Below are positions 21,476 to 29,682 of a stretch of DNA of 59,117 nt, in pieces; the stretch's first letter is position 1, and every line of letters begins with the position of its first letter. Source of the DNA: Bacteroidales bacterium (GTDB lineage Bacteria; Bacteroidota; Bacteroidia; Bacteroidales; P3); NCBI GenBank assembly GCA_017561155.1, contig JAFZDP010000070.1, positions 1-59,117 of the forward strand, in the 5' to 3' direction. The translations under genes were made by a program, and so were the position numbers. The notes below the pieces were generated by a model, which did no database searches, was not told where the DNA came from, and worked only from the letters and a program-made list of their open reading frames with translations.

Positions 21476-22390
21476 ATGTCGATAAATGTTGAAAATATAA
21501 CCAAAGTTTATGGTACTCAAAAAGCATTAGACCAAGTAAGTTTCTCTATCAAAGAAGGTGAAATTGTGGGATTGTTAGGACCAAACGGTGCAGGCAAATC
21601 CACTTTGATGAAAATCATTACTTGCTTTATTCCACCAACATCGGGAAATGTAAATGTTTGTGGATACAATATTTTTGACAACCCTTTAGACATACGAAAA
21701 AATATTGGTTATCTTCCCGAACACAATCCTCTATACTTGGAAATGTATGTTCGTGAATTTTTGATTTTCGTGGCAGGTATCTACGGAATAAAAAACAACA
21801 CCAAACAACGCGTCGAAGAGATTATAGAACTAACAGGACTAACCAAGGAGGCCAACAAGAAAATAGGGCAACTGTCGAAAGGATACCGCCAACGTGTAGG
21901 TATAGCTCAGGCTCTTATTCACGACCCTAAAGTTCTTATACTTGACGAACCTACAACAGGATTGGACCCCAACCAACTTGAAGAGATAAGACAACTGATA
22001 AAAAAAGTGGGAGAAACAAAAATTGTTATGCTTTCGACCCACATAATGCAAGAAGTTGAAGCTATATGCTCGAGAGTTATAATAATAAACTCGGGTAAAA
22101 TTGTAGCTGACGACAAAACAGAAAACTTACAATCGTTGCAAAACAACAGCAACCAATATTTTGTAGAGTTTAACAAGGAAATAAATACTGCCTTGATAAA
22201 GCAACATCTGAAAGATATTACAAACGTTATATACAACGGCAAGAATTCTTATACCATAACAACAAAAACAAACAACGACATACGCGAAAACATATTCAAA
22301 TGGGCAGTGGATAATAATTTGATGGTTCTTACCATCAGAAAGAACGAAAACAACTTAGAAAAGATTTTCCACGACCTTACTTCCAAATAG
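21476..22390 (+). CDS. gldA: GldA-like ABC transporter ATP-binding protein
   Basis: A 304-residue ABC ATPase with Walker A GPNGAGKS (about residues 35-42), Q loop, signature LSKGYRQRVG, Walker B VLILDEPT and the switch His in STHIMQEVE. The GYRQRVG form and the C-terminal extension (residues 220-304) resemble GldA, the ATPase of the GldAFG transporter associated with gliding and type IX secretion in Bacteroidota. The gldF and gldG permease genes are not adjacent, so a role in gliding should not be assumed. It starts 12 bp after the MCE gene and shares its transcript. Confidence 0.85.
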   Translation: MSINVENITKVYGTQKALDQVSFSIKEGEIVGLLGPNGAGKSTLMKIITCFIPPTSGNVNVCGYNIFDNPLDIRKNIGYLPEHNPLYLEMYVREFLIFVAGIYGIKNNTKQRVEEIIELTGLTKEANKKIGQLSKGYRQRVGIAQALIHDPKVLILDEPTTGLDPNQLEEIRQLIKKVGETKIVMLSTHIMQEVEAICSRVIIINSGKIVADDKTENLQSLQNNSNQYFVEFNKEINTALIKQHLKDITNVIYNGKNSYTITTKTNNDIRENIFKWAVDNNLMVLTIRKNENNLEKIFHDLTSK

Positions 22391-22410
22391 GTTTTAATTA
22401 TAGAACATAA

Positions 22411-22446
22411 AAAAAAGAGGTATAATTTTCGGTTATACCTCTTTTT
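22411..22446. terminator. Bidirectional terminator between gldA and wbpD
   Basis: Arms AAAAAGAGGTATAA and TTATACCTCTTTTT surround a 7-nt loop between two convergent genes. Both strands give a stem followed by T-rich sequence. Confidence 0.88.
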
Positions 22447-22451
22447 ATTTT

Positions 22452-23033
22452 TTATTCTACAAATATTACTTTATCATTCTCCAATTTATATACTTCGCCA
22501 CTTTCAAAACATACGGCTATTCCTTCGTCGTTGAAAGCAAGTTTGTGTCCCCACCTACTTACCCAACCTGCGTGCTTTGCAGGGTTTCCTACATATAAGG
22601 CATAGTCGGGAATGTCCTTGGTGATTACAGCACCTGCTCCCACAAAGGCATACTCTCCAATGTTATGACCACACACTATTGTACTATTGGCACCTATTGT
22701 AGCTCCTTTACCCACAAAAGTCTTCGCAAATTGATTTTTTCGATTGATAGCACTACGAGGATTAATAACGTTGGTAAATACGCAGGAAGGGCCTAAAAAC
22801 ACGTCATCGGCACAAACAACACCTGTATATATTGATACATTGTTTTGCACCTTTACATTATTCCCCAAAACCACTTGGGGCGACACTACCACATTCTGAC
22901 CAATATTGCACCTCTCGCCTATCATACAACCTGTCATAATGTGCGAAAAATGCCATATCTTGGTATCAGCACCTATAATGCAACCATCATCGATAACCGC
23001 TGTTTCGTGTGCAAAGTAGCTTTGTTTTTCCAT
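22452..23033 (-). CDS. wbpD: UDP-2-acetamido-3-amino-uronate N-acetyltransferase (WbpD/WlbB type)
   Basis: A left-handed beta-helix acyltransferase of 193 residues built of hexapeptide repeats ([60 protein letters not shown]). The [15 protein letters not shown] opening and the NPRS and GVPA-like [12 protein letters not shown] segments match WbpD/WlbB, which uses acetyl-CoA to acetylate the 3-amino group of UDP-GlcNAc3NA. Start is ATG 23033; an upstream TTG is less likely. It is the last gene of the locus. Its partner enzymes WbpA, B and E lie across the repeat island. Confidence 0.9.
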   Translation of the reverse strand: MEKQSYFAHETAVIDDGCIIGADTKIWHFSHIMTGCMIGERCNIGQNVVVSPQVVLGNNVKVQNNVSIYTGVVCADDVFLGPSCVFTNVINPRSAINRKNQFAKTFVGKGATIGANSTIVCGHNIGEYAFVGAGAVITKDIPDYALYVGNPAKHAGWVSRWGHKLAFNDEGIAVCFESGEVYKLENDKVIFVE

Positions 23034-23048
23034 AACAAACAAAGTATA

Positions 23049-24080
23049 TTATTTTCTACGAATATATTGTTCCCACTTCCAGGCAGAAACCAATGTGTCT
23101 TCGAGCGAGCGTTCAGCTTTCCAACCCAATTCATTGTTTGCCAACGATGTATCAGCATATATCGAAACCACATCACCTTGACGGCGTGGTGCTATCTTGT
23201 AGTTAAGTTTTAGATTGTTTACACGTTGAAACATTTCTACCAATTCCAATACCGAAGTACCCTTGCCTGTACCCACGTTGAATATTTCGTAGTTTTGTTT
23301 ATTCTTGCCCTCTACCATTCTTGTAATAGCAGCAACGTGTGCTTTTGCCAAATCTACCACATCGATATAGTCGCGGATACACGAACCATCGGGGGTTGGA
23401 TAATCGTTTCCAAACACACTCAAACACTCTCTTATTCCCGAAGCTGTTTGTGTTATGAAAGGTACCAAATTGTTTGGCACTCCGCGAGGCAACTCGCCTA
23501 TAAGTGCTGAAGGATGTGCTCCGATAGGATTAAAATAACGCAATGCAATACCTTTTACAGACGACGAAGCTACGGTGTCGCGTAATATATCTTCGCATAT
23601 TTGTTTGGTGTTTCCATACGACGATATTGCCGGCATTCGTGGGGTTTCTTCTGTTACGGGTAACACATCTGTTTCTCCGTAAACAGTAGCTGACGAAGAA
23701 AATACTATATTGTTGCGATTGTATTTCTTCATCAATTCCAACACATTAATAAAAGACATTAAGTTGTTGCGATAATATTTCAATGGCATTTCTACCGATT
23801 CGCCTACTGCTTTGAATGCAGCAAAATGGATTATCGAATCAAAATCGTAGCGTTGAAACACACTTTCCATAGCAGCAAAATCGCAGCAATCTACATTCTC
23901 GAAAGGTATTTTTTGTCCTGTTATTTGTTCCACACCTCTTAGGCAAGTATCGTCGCTGTTGGAGAAATTATCTACTGCTACAACATCGAAACCTGCAGCT
24001 ATCAATTCCACCAATGTATGCGAACCGATAAAACCTGCTCCGCCTGTAACTAACACACGATGTTTGGTATTTGTATTCAT
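23049..24080 (-). CDS. galE: UDP-glucose 4-epimerase (GalE type)
   Basis: An extended SDR enzyme of 343 residues with NAD-binding GGAGFIGS (residues 13-20), the catalytic SSSATVYG Ser region and SSYGNTK giving the YxxxK pair. The C-terminal substrate region contains PTPDGSCIRDYIDVVDLAKAH. GalE interconverts UDP-Glc and UDP-Gal; a UDP-GlcNAc/GalNAc preference cannot be excluded from sequence. It sits between capD and wbpD with gaps of 120 and 15 bp. Confidence 0.93.
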   Translation of the reverse strand: MNTNTKHRVLVTGGAGFIGSHTLVELIAAGFDVVAVDNFSNSDDTCLRGVEQITGQKIPFENVDCCDFAAMESVFQRYDFDSIIHFAAFKAVGESVEMPLKYYRNNLMSFINVLELMKKYNRNNIVFSSSATVYGETDVLPVTEETPRMPAISSYGNTKQICEDILRDTVASSSVKGIALRYFNPIGAHPSALIGELPRGVPNNLVPFITQTASGIRECLSVFGNDYPTPDGSCIRDYIDVVDLAKAHVAAITRMVEGKNKQNYEIFNVGTGKGTSVLELVEMFQRVNNLKLNYKIAPRRQGDVVSIYADTSLANNELGWKAERSLEDTLVSAWKWEQYIRRK

Positions 24081-24200
24081 AATCTATCTATTTTAGAAAA
24101 CAGCACACAACCACAATGCCATTATTCTCTCTTTTTTCCCCCCGACATAGCATTACCGTTGTGTGCCATTTATGTTTATATTATTTTATTCTCAAAAAAA

Positions 24201-26120
24201 CTATTGTCTGTCCAATGCAGTGTATATCGAATTGTTGCTCTTAAATTCGGGTACTATATTTTTCATTTTACCCACTATCTTATAGTCGTCGCAAGAGTCT
24301 ATTATAGTTTCCAATTCTGCTATTTCGGCATCGACTTCTGTTTTGGTATATTCTCTTACCTTTGCCCGCATAATTTTTGGATTTTCTGTTTCCATAGTAT
24401 TTTCTTTTGTAGCAAGCAATTCTTCGTATAGTTTTTCACCTGGTCTTAAACCTGTAATTTCAATCTCTACCTCAGGCATATGCGACAACATAATCATCTT
24501 CTTTGCCAAGTCGTATATCTTGACAGGTTTGCCCATATCAAACACAAATATATTGTTGTTTTCGCCTATGGCACCTGCTTCAAGCACAAGACTGCAGGCC
24601 TCGGGTATAGTCATAAAGTAGCGGATAATGTTACGGTCAGTAACAGTAAGAGGGCCTCCTTTTTCCAATTGTTTTTTGAACAATGGAATAACCGAACCAT
24701 TACTACCCAACACATTTCCAAAACGTGTGGTAATAAACTTGGTGGTAGAACATTGGCGACTTTGTGCATATATTTCGGCAATGCGTTTTGTACCACCCAT
24801 AACGTTGGTTGGGTTCACTGCCTTGTCGGTAGATACCATAACAAATTTTTCTGCTTTATATTCTATTGCCAAATCTACTACATTCTTGGTTCCAAATACA
24901 TTAACATAAACAGCTTCGTATGGGAACTCTTCCATCAAAGGCACGTGCTTGTATGCAGCAGCGTGATAGATGATTTGTGGGTTGTAGCGTTCAAACACCT
25001 CCTTCATCTTGCGTTTGTCTTTTACATTACCTATCACAAATTCCATTGGAATACCCATATTTTTGAACGGTTCGTTGTTTTTCAGTTCAAACTGCAAATC
25101 GTACATTGGAGATTCTGCCTGGTCCAACAGCACAAGTTTTTTAGGCGAATAGTGCAATACCTGACGGCATATTTCGCTACCTATACTACCTGCAGCACCT
25201 GTCACCAGCACCACTTTATCCTTCAACTCTTTGGTAACATTCTTGTTGCTAAGCGAGATAGGTTCGCGTCCCAACAAGTCTTCTATCTTAACGTCTTGTA
25301 TCTGATTGGCAGTAAGTTCGCCATTTATCCAAGTGTTGATGTGTGGAATACTTTTTACTGTAAGTCCCAAATCCACACCCATATTTATTATATCTTTACG
25401 CTCTTTAAGACTGATGCTTGGTATTGCCAATATCATCATATCTATCTTGTTGCGTTGTATAAAATCGACGGTAAGGATAGATGGGTTAAGCACGCGTACA
25501 CCATTAATAGATTTGCCTATTTTCTTTGGAGAATCGTCGAAGAATGCTTTGATAGTATACTGATTGTTAGTATCGTTATATAAAGCATTCTGTGTAATAC
25601 GTCCTGCATCGCCTGCACCGTAAACAACTACATTTATAATTCGGGCGTGAGGACGAAGATATTCGTTGTAGATACGACGTACCATAAGTCGGGAACTCAT
25701 AAGTAACATAAAGGTGAACATACATATAAACAACAATCCTATGTATGTAGGGAAATAATCTAAAAGCACAGGGAATTGTCCGCACAATAAAAATTTGGCA
25801 GCAGAAAGCACTACAAATGCCATCACTGTGATGTAGATAAGGCGTACAATATCGTGGAATCCACTATAACGTATCATTCCTTTGTACGACTTACTAATCA
25901 CAAAACCTAAAGTATATACAATTACAACAGGTATCAATTCTTTTAGTGTTTTTCCTACAACAATCGTTTCCAAGTTGTCGTAGTTTTTCAAAACCAACAA
26001 TAGAAAATACGAAACGATTACTATACCAATATCGAACAATAATATCAAAACCCTTGGGAAAGAATTTGAATTTCGTCGTCCATATAGCAGTCTTGCAATG
26101 TATATTAATGCTTTCTTCAT
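24201..26120 (-). CDS. capD: CapD/WbpM-type UDP-sugar 4,6-dehydratase, membrane-bound
   Basis: This 639-residue protein has four or five N-terminal membrane segments (about residues 20-125), a first Rossmann domain (VVVYGAGDAGR, about 162-172) and a C-terminal extended SDR domain (VVLVTGAAGSIGSEICRQ, about 303-320). The catalytic motif is VNPTNVMGGTKR, with Met in place of the usual Tyr of YxxxK, as in the WbpM/FlaA1 branch. WbpM enzymes convert UDP-GlcNAc to a 4-keto-6-deoxy sugar, an initiating step for QuiNAc, FucNAc or bacillosamine. It is the first gene after the repeat island, with its own weak promoter signal. Confidence 0.93.
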   Translation of the reverse strand: MKKALIYIARLLYGRRNSNSFPRVLILLFDIGIVIVSYFLLLVLKNYDNLETIVVGKTLKELIPVVIVYTLGFVISKSYKGMIRYSGFHDIVRLIYITVMAFVVLSAAKFLLCGQFPVLLDYFPTYIGLLFICMFTFMLLMSSRLMVRRIYNEYLRPHARIINVVVYGAGDAGRITQNALYNDTNNQYTIKAFFDDSPKKIGKSINGVRVLNPSILTVDFIQRNKIDMMILAIPSISLKERKDIINMGVDLGLTVKSIPHINTWINGELTANQIQDVKIEDLLGREPISLSNKNVTKELKDKVVLVTGAAGSIGSEICRQVLHYSPKKLVLLDQAESPMYDLQFELKNNEPFKNMGIPMEFVIGNVKDKRKMKEVFERYNPQIIYHAAAYKHVPLMEEFPYEAVYVNVFGTKNVVDLAIEYKAEKFVMVSTDKAVNPTNVMGGTKRIAEIYAQSRQCSTTKFITTRFGNVLGSNGSVIPLFKKQLEKGGPLTVTDRNIIRYFMTIPEACSLVLEAGAIGENNNIFVFDMGKPVKIYDLAKKMIMLSHMPEVEIEITGLRPGEKLYEELLATKENTMETENPKIMRAKVREYTKTEVDAEIAELETIIDSCDDYKIVGKMKNIVPEFKSNNSIYTALDRQ

Positions 26121-26155
26121 AATATATATAGTTTTATTAATTGAACAAAATAACT

Positions 26156-26217
26156 AAATATCTGCTATTTACAAAAATAAACAGATATTATAAGCACTGC
26201 AAATATACAAGTTTTTA
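26156..26217 (-). promoter_or_regulatory. Possible capD promoter and leader hairpin
   Basis: TATATTTG (26217-26210 on the minus strand) fits the -7 consensus TAnnTTTG; no clear -33 box lies 19 bp upstream. The leader contains an inverted repeat ATATCTG/CAGATAT. This would make capD-galE-wbpD independent of the wza promoter. Confidence 0.45.
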
Positions 26218-26280
26218 TCGAGTTTGCCAATTTTTTTTACTTTATTTATCAGATAACCTAAAAATTCACTTTGGGAACTA

Positions 26281-26402
26281 AGGAGGGGACAGATAACTAT
26301 AGAATGTATAGAGGGTATAGAATGTAGAGAGGGTATAGAGAGTATAGAATGTAGAGAATGTATAGAGGGTAGAGAATGTATAGAGGGTAGAGAATGTATA
26401 GA
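26281..26402 (+). repeat. Purine-rich tandem array (TAGAGAATG/TATAGAGGG units), left end of island
   Basis: Roughly 9-bp units such as TAGAGAATG, TATAGAGGG and TATAGAATG are iterated for about 120 bp. The reverse complement of this array forms the other end of the island at 29553-29682. Confidence 0.8.
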
Positions 26403-26460
26403 AAACTAATGATTACTAACTAATAACTACTAACTAATAACTACTAACTAATAACTGACA
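26403..26460 (+). repeat. ACTAATAACTACTA tandem repeat
   Basis: Iterated TAACTAATAACTAC units lead into the first hexamer module. The reverse complement lies at 29520-29552, beside the last module. Confidence 0.7.
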
Positions 26461-26464
26461 ACTT

Positions 26465-26521
26465 CAAAAAATATAGTGTATACCTTGTATACCTTTGTAT
26501 ACCTTGTATACTTTTTTGGGG
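26465..26521 (+). repeat. Hexamer module 1 (GTATAC x4)
   Basis: Order is A6, TATAGT, four GTATAC hexamers at 9-, 10- and 9-bp steps, then T6GGGG. Confidence 0.85.
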
Positions 26522-26620
26522 TATAGAAAGGTAGAGAATGTATAGAGGGTAAAGAAAGTAGAGAGAGTTCATTAAACTTTAAACAGTAACCTATAACCCG
26601 TAACCCCACACCCCCTTAAA

Positions 26621-26682
26621 CACAAAAAAATAAAGGTGTTTACCTGTTTACCTTTTGTTTACCTTGTTTACTTTTTTGGGTG
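26621..26682 (+). repeat. Hexamer module 2 (GTTTAC x4)
   Basis: Same layout as module 1 but all four hexamers are GTTTAC; preceded by A7-TAAAGGT and followed by T6GGG. Confidence 0.85.
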
Positions 26683-26784
26683 TAGAGAAAGGTATAGAGG
26701 GTAGAGAATGTATAGAGGGTAAAGAAAGTAAAGAGAGTTCATTAACTAGTAACCAGTAATCTGTAACCAATAAACTTCTAACTT

Positions 26785-26838
26785 CAAAAAATATAGTGTA
26801 TACTTTGTATACCTTTATATACTTTGTATACTTTTGGT
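26785..26838 (+). repeat. Hexamer module 3 (GTATAC, third copy decayed)
   Basis: Three GTATAC hexamers plus one ATATAC in the third position; otherwise the module-1 layout. Confidence 0.8.
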
Positions 26839-27208
26839 GTAGAGAAAGGATAGAAAGTTTAGAATCCTATATACTATAATATATAATAAAAAGAAGACAG
26901 AGGTAGTATGGTAGTATAAGGTAGTATGGTTTTTTGGAGTGAATGCTATTCACCAATACCAATTTGATTTGTGCAACTGATAGGGTAATGCACTATATAA
27001 GCATTGTCGCACTTTTTGAAATGCTTATACTTGACATCTTGCAGGTGAAATATGTATTATAAACTAAAATGCAATTGTAAAAATGAGAAAATGCCTGTTG
27101 TTTTAGACACCTACTCCTTGTTAAGATTTGGTTAATAGGTATTTACAATTTAATATTTAAGGTATTTTCTATACCTTATATACTCTTTTTAGTTCGCAGT
27201 CTGTTATA

Positions 27209-27238
27209 AAAAAAGTAACCAAGGTAACCCACTATATT
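27209..27238 (-). repeat. Hexamer module 4 (GGTTAC x2, inverted)
   Basis: Half-length module in reverse orientation with two GGTTAC hexamers. It is followed by the constant 62-bp spacer shared with module 5. Confidence 0.75.
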
Positions 27239-27293
27239 TTTGGGTTGGTTCAATGTTCAATAAAAATTTCTCTACTATTCATTATCCGTAGTT

Positions 27294-27348
27294 CCCCAAA
27301 AAAGGTATACAAGGTATACAAAGGTATACAAAGTATACACTATATTTT
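27294..27348 (-). repeat. Hexamer module 5 (GTATAC x4, inverted)
   Basis: Four GTATAC hexamers in reverse orientation, flanked on both sides by the constant spacer. Confidence 0.85.
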
Positions 27349-27400
27349 TGGGTTGGTTTAATGTTCAATAAAAAATTCTCTACTATTCATAGTCCGTAGT

Positions 27401-27456
27401 TCCCCAAAAAAGTAAACAGGTAAACAGAAGGTAAACAGGTAAACACCTATATTTTT
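27401..27456 (-). repeat. Hexamer module 6 (GTTTAC x4, inverted)
   Basis: Four GTTTAC hexamers in reverse orientation; preceded by the second copy of the constant spacer (27346-27411). Confidence 0.85.
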
Positions 27457-27569
27457 AAAGTTCGTGGCAGGCAAAGTCAAATTTTGTTTGAATCTGGTAG
27501 TATATTAGAGATATTTATAATGTTATATATATTATATGCCAAGGGGTTTATATATTAGATATATTATTA

Positions 27570-27830
27570 TATATGCTTATATTTATATATTTATTTTATA
27601 CCAGATATCATATTAGTATTTATATACAGATACTTATATATGCATTATTATACATGCATTATTATATATGCTTATATTTTTATATTAGATATCATATTAG
27701 TATTTATATACAGATACTTATATATGCATTATTATATATGCTTATATTTATATACCAGATATCATTATTAGTATTTATATACAGATACTTATATATGCAT
27801 TTATTATTATGCTTATTACTTATATATTAC
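27570..27830 (+). repeat. AT-rich tandem repeat, three copies of 70-84 bp
   Basis: The segment AGATATCAT...TATTTATATACAGATACTTATATATGCATTA recurs with AGATATC at 27603, 27687 and 27757. The steps of 84 and 70 bp differ by a small indel. The sequence is almost pure A/T. The plus-strand reading frame across it (27573-27866) repeats with the DNA and is not credible as a protein. Confidence 0.8.
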
Positions 27831-27884
27831 ATACATGATAATACAACACCACTACTGCGTGCTTGAAGTTTGTGTTTGATATTT

Positions 27885-27940
27885 CAAAAAATATAGGTGT
27901 TTACCTGTTTACCTTGTGTTTACTTTGTTTACTTTTTTAA
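27885..27940 (+). repeat. Hexamer module 7 (GTTTAC x4)
   Basis: Four GTTTAC hexamers after A6-TATAGGT; ends in T6AAG in place of T6GGGG. Confidence 0.85.
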
Positions 27941-27980
27941 GTATAAAAACTACTAACTTCTAATTGAAAACTTCTAACTA

Positions 27981-28038
27981 CAAAAAAAACATAGTGTATA
28001 CCTTGTATACCTTTGTATACCTTGTATACTTTTTGGGG
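27981..28038 (+). repeat. Hexamer module 8 (GTATAC x4)
   Basis: Four GTATAC hexamers, A8-CATAGT before and T5GGGG after; followed by a purine-rich AGAG-type array at 28039-28112. Confidence 0.85.
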
Positions 28039-28116
28039 TAAAGAAAAGTAGAGAGGGTAGAGAGGGTAGAGAATGTATAGAATGTACAGAGAGTATAGAA
28101 TGTATAGAAAGTATCT

Positions 28117-28228
28117 TAACCAGTAACCAATAACCAATAACCAGTAACCAGTAACCAATAACCAGTAACCAGTAATCATTAACCATTAAACCTTAAACCT
28201 TAATCATTAAACCTTAAACCTTAAACAC
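28117..28228 (+). repeat. AACCAGTAACCAATAACC and CCTTAAA tandem repeats
   Basis: Seven-base TAACCAG/TAACCAA units grade into TTAAACC/CCTTAAA units, which look telomere-like but are internal. The minus-strand frames read as GYWLLV repeats; this follows from the DNA repeat and is not taken as coding. Confidence 0.8.
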
Positions 28229-28284
28229 AAAAACATAGTGGGTTACCTTGGTTACTTTGGTTACTTTGGGTTACCTTTTTGGGG
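28226..28284 (+). repeat. Hexamer module 9 (GGTTAC/GGGTTAC x4)
   Basis: Four GGTTAC hexamers with the module-1 flanks CATAGT and T5GGGG; this is the full-length version of the sequence class in module 4. Confidence 0.85.
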
Positions 28285-28307
28285 TATATGTAAGGTATCT
28301 GAATACA

Positions 28308-28437
28308 AAAAAAACGTGAGTCCATTCAGAACCCACGATAAATAAAAAAAATATATGAAATTAAAATTAACATATCTTTTGCTGTTATCGCAACAGTAAT
28401 ATACAAATAACTCAAACAACTCAATATTATTGCACAC
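28308..28437 (-). ncRNA. Structured unit A ending in a minus-strand terminator (candidate small RNA)
   Basis: Read on the minus strand: the palindrome CAATATTATTG (28432-28422), a short hairpin AACAG/CTGTT region (28396-28382), then a stem CGTGGGT/ACTCACG (28337-28315) followed by T8. This is the layout of a small RNA or decoy leader with an intrinsic terminator. A promoter was not recognised, so transcription is unproven. Unit B repeats the plan about 135 bp away. Confidence 0.4.
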
Positions 28438-28438
28438 C

Positions 28439-28577
28439 ACAAAAAAAAACGTGGATTCCTATTAGAAACCCACGAAAATAAAAATATAATTAAAAAAAAT
28501 TTGCTGTTATTGCAACAGCATGTAAATATAACAAATTGAAATTAATAACTCAACTAATACAATATTATTGTACATAC
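28439..28577 (-). ncRNA. Structured unit B ending in a minus-strand terminator (candidate small RNA)
   Basis: Same order as unit A: CAATATTATTG (28570-28560), hairpin TGCTGTT/AACAGCA (28520-28502), and stem CGTGGGTT/AATCCACG (28474-28450) followed by T9. The stems are better formed than in unit A. The intervening AT-rich sequence differs, so the structures seem to be the conserved part. Confidence 0.4.
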
Positions 28578-28739
28578 TTAAAAAAAGTCACTTTTTTTTA
28601 CACTTTTCTCAAAAAAACGAAAAATCGTACTATTTATATATAAGACAACAGACTACGGACAACGGACTACGGACAAAAGTCTTATACCTCTAAAGTCAAG
28701 TCTTTCAATAATAATATAAATAAAAAACCTTTAAAAATT

Positions 28740-29309
28740 ATGAGCAAAATTCTAGTAAAGTCGGTTGAACAAAACATCAACTATCTAAACAGCGGTGAAG
28801 TAAAAAGTGGTTATCTTCTACGCCCTGTACGCTACACAACTATCGAAGCTGAAGATTTAATAAACACAATTGCCAACAACAGTTATGTACCACGAGCATT
28901 TGTGAGTGCAAGTTTGTACGGCATAGTGGATTCTATCGAGAATTTATTACTTAACGGGCACAGCATTTCTCTTCCAAATCTTGGTATCTTATCGTTGAGT
29001 TGCGAGAGTACCGTAGCAAAAACACCTGCTGATGCAGGATTGAGTCAATTCAAAAAATTGAACATCAATTTCCGTCCAGCAACCGAGTTGCGAGAAAAAC
29101 TTAATACAGTGGATTTGGAGTTAGACGGCGTGTGGAAGTGTTTGGATTTGTCTGCCAAAGATAAAGTATATCAACGTATTACCACTAACCATGATGGTGT
29201 AGAGCTTCCAAATGGTGATGGTGACGAAGTTGTGGAACCAAACAACCCAAACGGTGATAACAACAACCAAGGTGGTGGAACCTCAGGCGGTGGTGGTTTC
29301 GAAGGATAG
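28740..29309 (+). CDS. HU-HIG domain DNA-binding protein with Gly/Asn-rich tail
   Basis: The 189-residue protein has an N-terminal HU-like domain (about residues 1-125: TIEAEDLINTIA, SYVPRAFVSASLYGIVDSIENLLLNGHSISLPNLGILSLS) of the Bacteroidota HU-HIG class. A Gly/Asn/Asp-rich tail (about 153-189, ending GGGTSGGGGFEG) follows. HU proteins bend and bundle DNA; HU-HIG members are common in Bacteroidota, but their targets are mostly unknown. It is the only plus-strand gene inside the minus-strand polysaccharide locus, with a UUCG terminator just after it. In Porphyromonas gingivalis an HU gene beside the capsule locus affects its transcription, so a similar role here is a fair guess. Confidence 0.9.
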   Translation: MSKILVKSVEQNINYLNSGEVKSGYLLRPVRYTTIEAEDLINTIANNSYVPRAFVSASLYGIVDSIENLLLNGHSISLPNLGILSLSCESTVAKTPADAGLSQFKKLNINFRPATELREKLNTVDLELDGVWKCLDLSAKDKVYQRITTNHDGVELPNGDGDEVVEPNNPNGDNNNQGGGTSGGGGFEG

Positions 29310-29362
29310 TTTATGGAATTAGTAGTTAGTAATTACTTTAAATCAATTCTTTTTGCCGATTT

Positions 29363-29397
29363 AAGGATGTGGAACTTCGGTTCTGCATCCTTTTTTT
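29363..29397 (+). terminator. Terminator of the HU-HIG gene
   Basis: A 13-bp stem (AAGGATG/CATCCTT outer part) closed by a C-UUCG-G tetraloop is followed by T7. A classical strong intrinsic terminator. Confidence 0.92.
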
Positions 29398-29463
29398 ATA
29401 GCTATTAGTTAGTAGTTAATAGTTAGTAATTAATATCTTTCTATACTTTCTCTACTCTTTCTA

Positions 29464-29519
29464 CCAAAAAAAGTATACAAGGTATACAAAGGTATACAAG
29501 GTATACACTATATTTTTTG
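29464..29519 (-). repeat. Hexamer module 10 (GTATAC x4, inverted)
   Basis: Reverse-oriented copy nearly identical to module 1, including the adjacent ACTTC-A6 and the ACTAATAACTACT flank. It is the inner part of the right-hand inverted repeat of the island. Confidence 0.85.
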
Positions 29520-29552
29520 AAGTTAGTAGTTATTAGTTGTCAGTTATTAGTT

Positions 29553-29682
29553 TTCTATACTTTCTATACTCTCTATACTCTCTATACATTCTATACCCTC
29601 TATACATTCTATACTTTCTATACCCTCTATACATTCTCTACATTCTCTACATTCTCTACATTCTATACTCTCTATACCCTCA
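29553..29682 (-). repeat. Pyrimidine-rich tandem array, right end of island
   Basis: CTATACTTT, CTATACATT and CTCTACATT units, the reverse complement of the array at 26281-26402. It runs directly up to the stop codon of wbpE. Confidence 0.8.

Noticed and set aside
27573-27866. 97-codon plus-strand frame
   Set aside because: It repeats in step with the AT-rich tandem repeat and has an Ile/Tyr-only composition; a frame produced by the DNA repeat.
27937-28186. Two overlapping minus-strand frames rich in GYWLLV
   Set aside because: They exist in two frames at once because of the TAACCAG repeat; not a protein.
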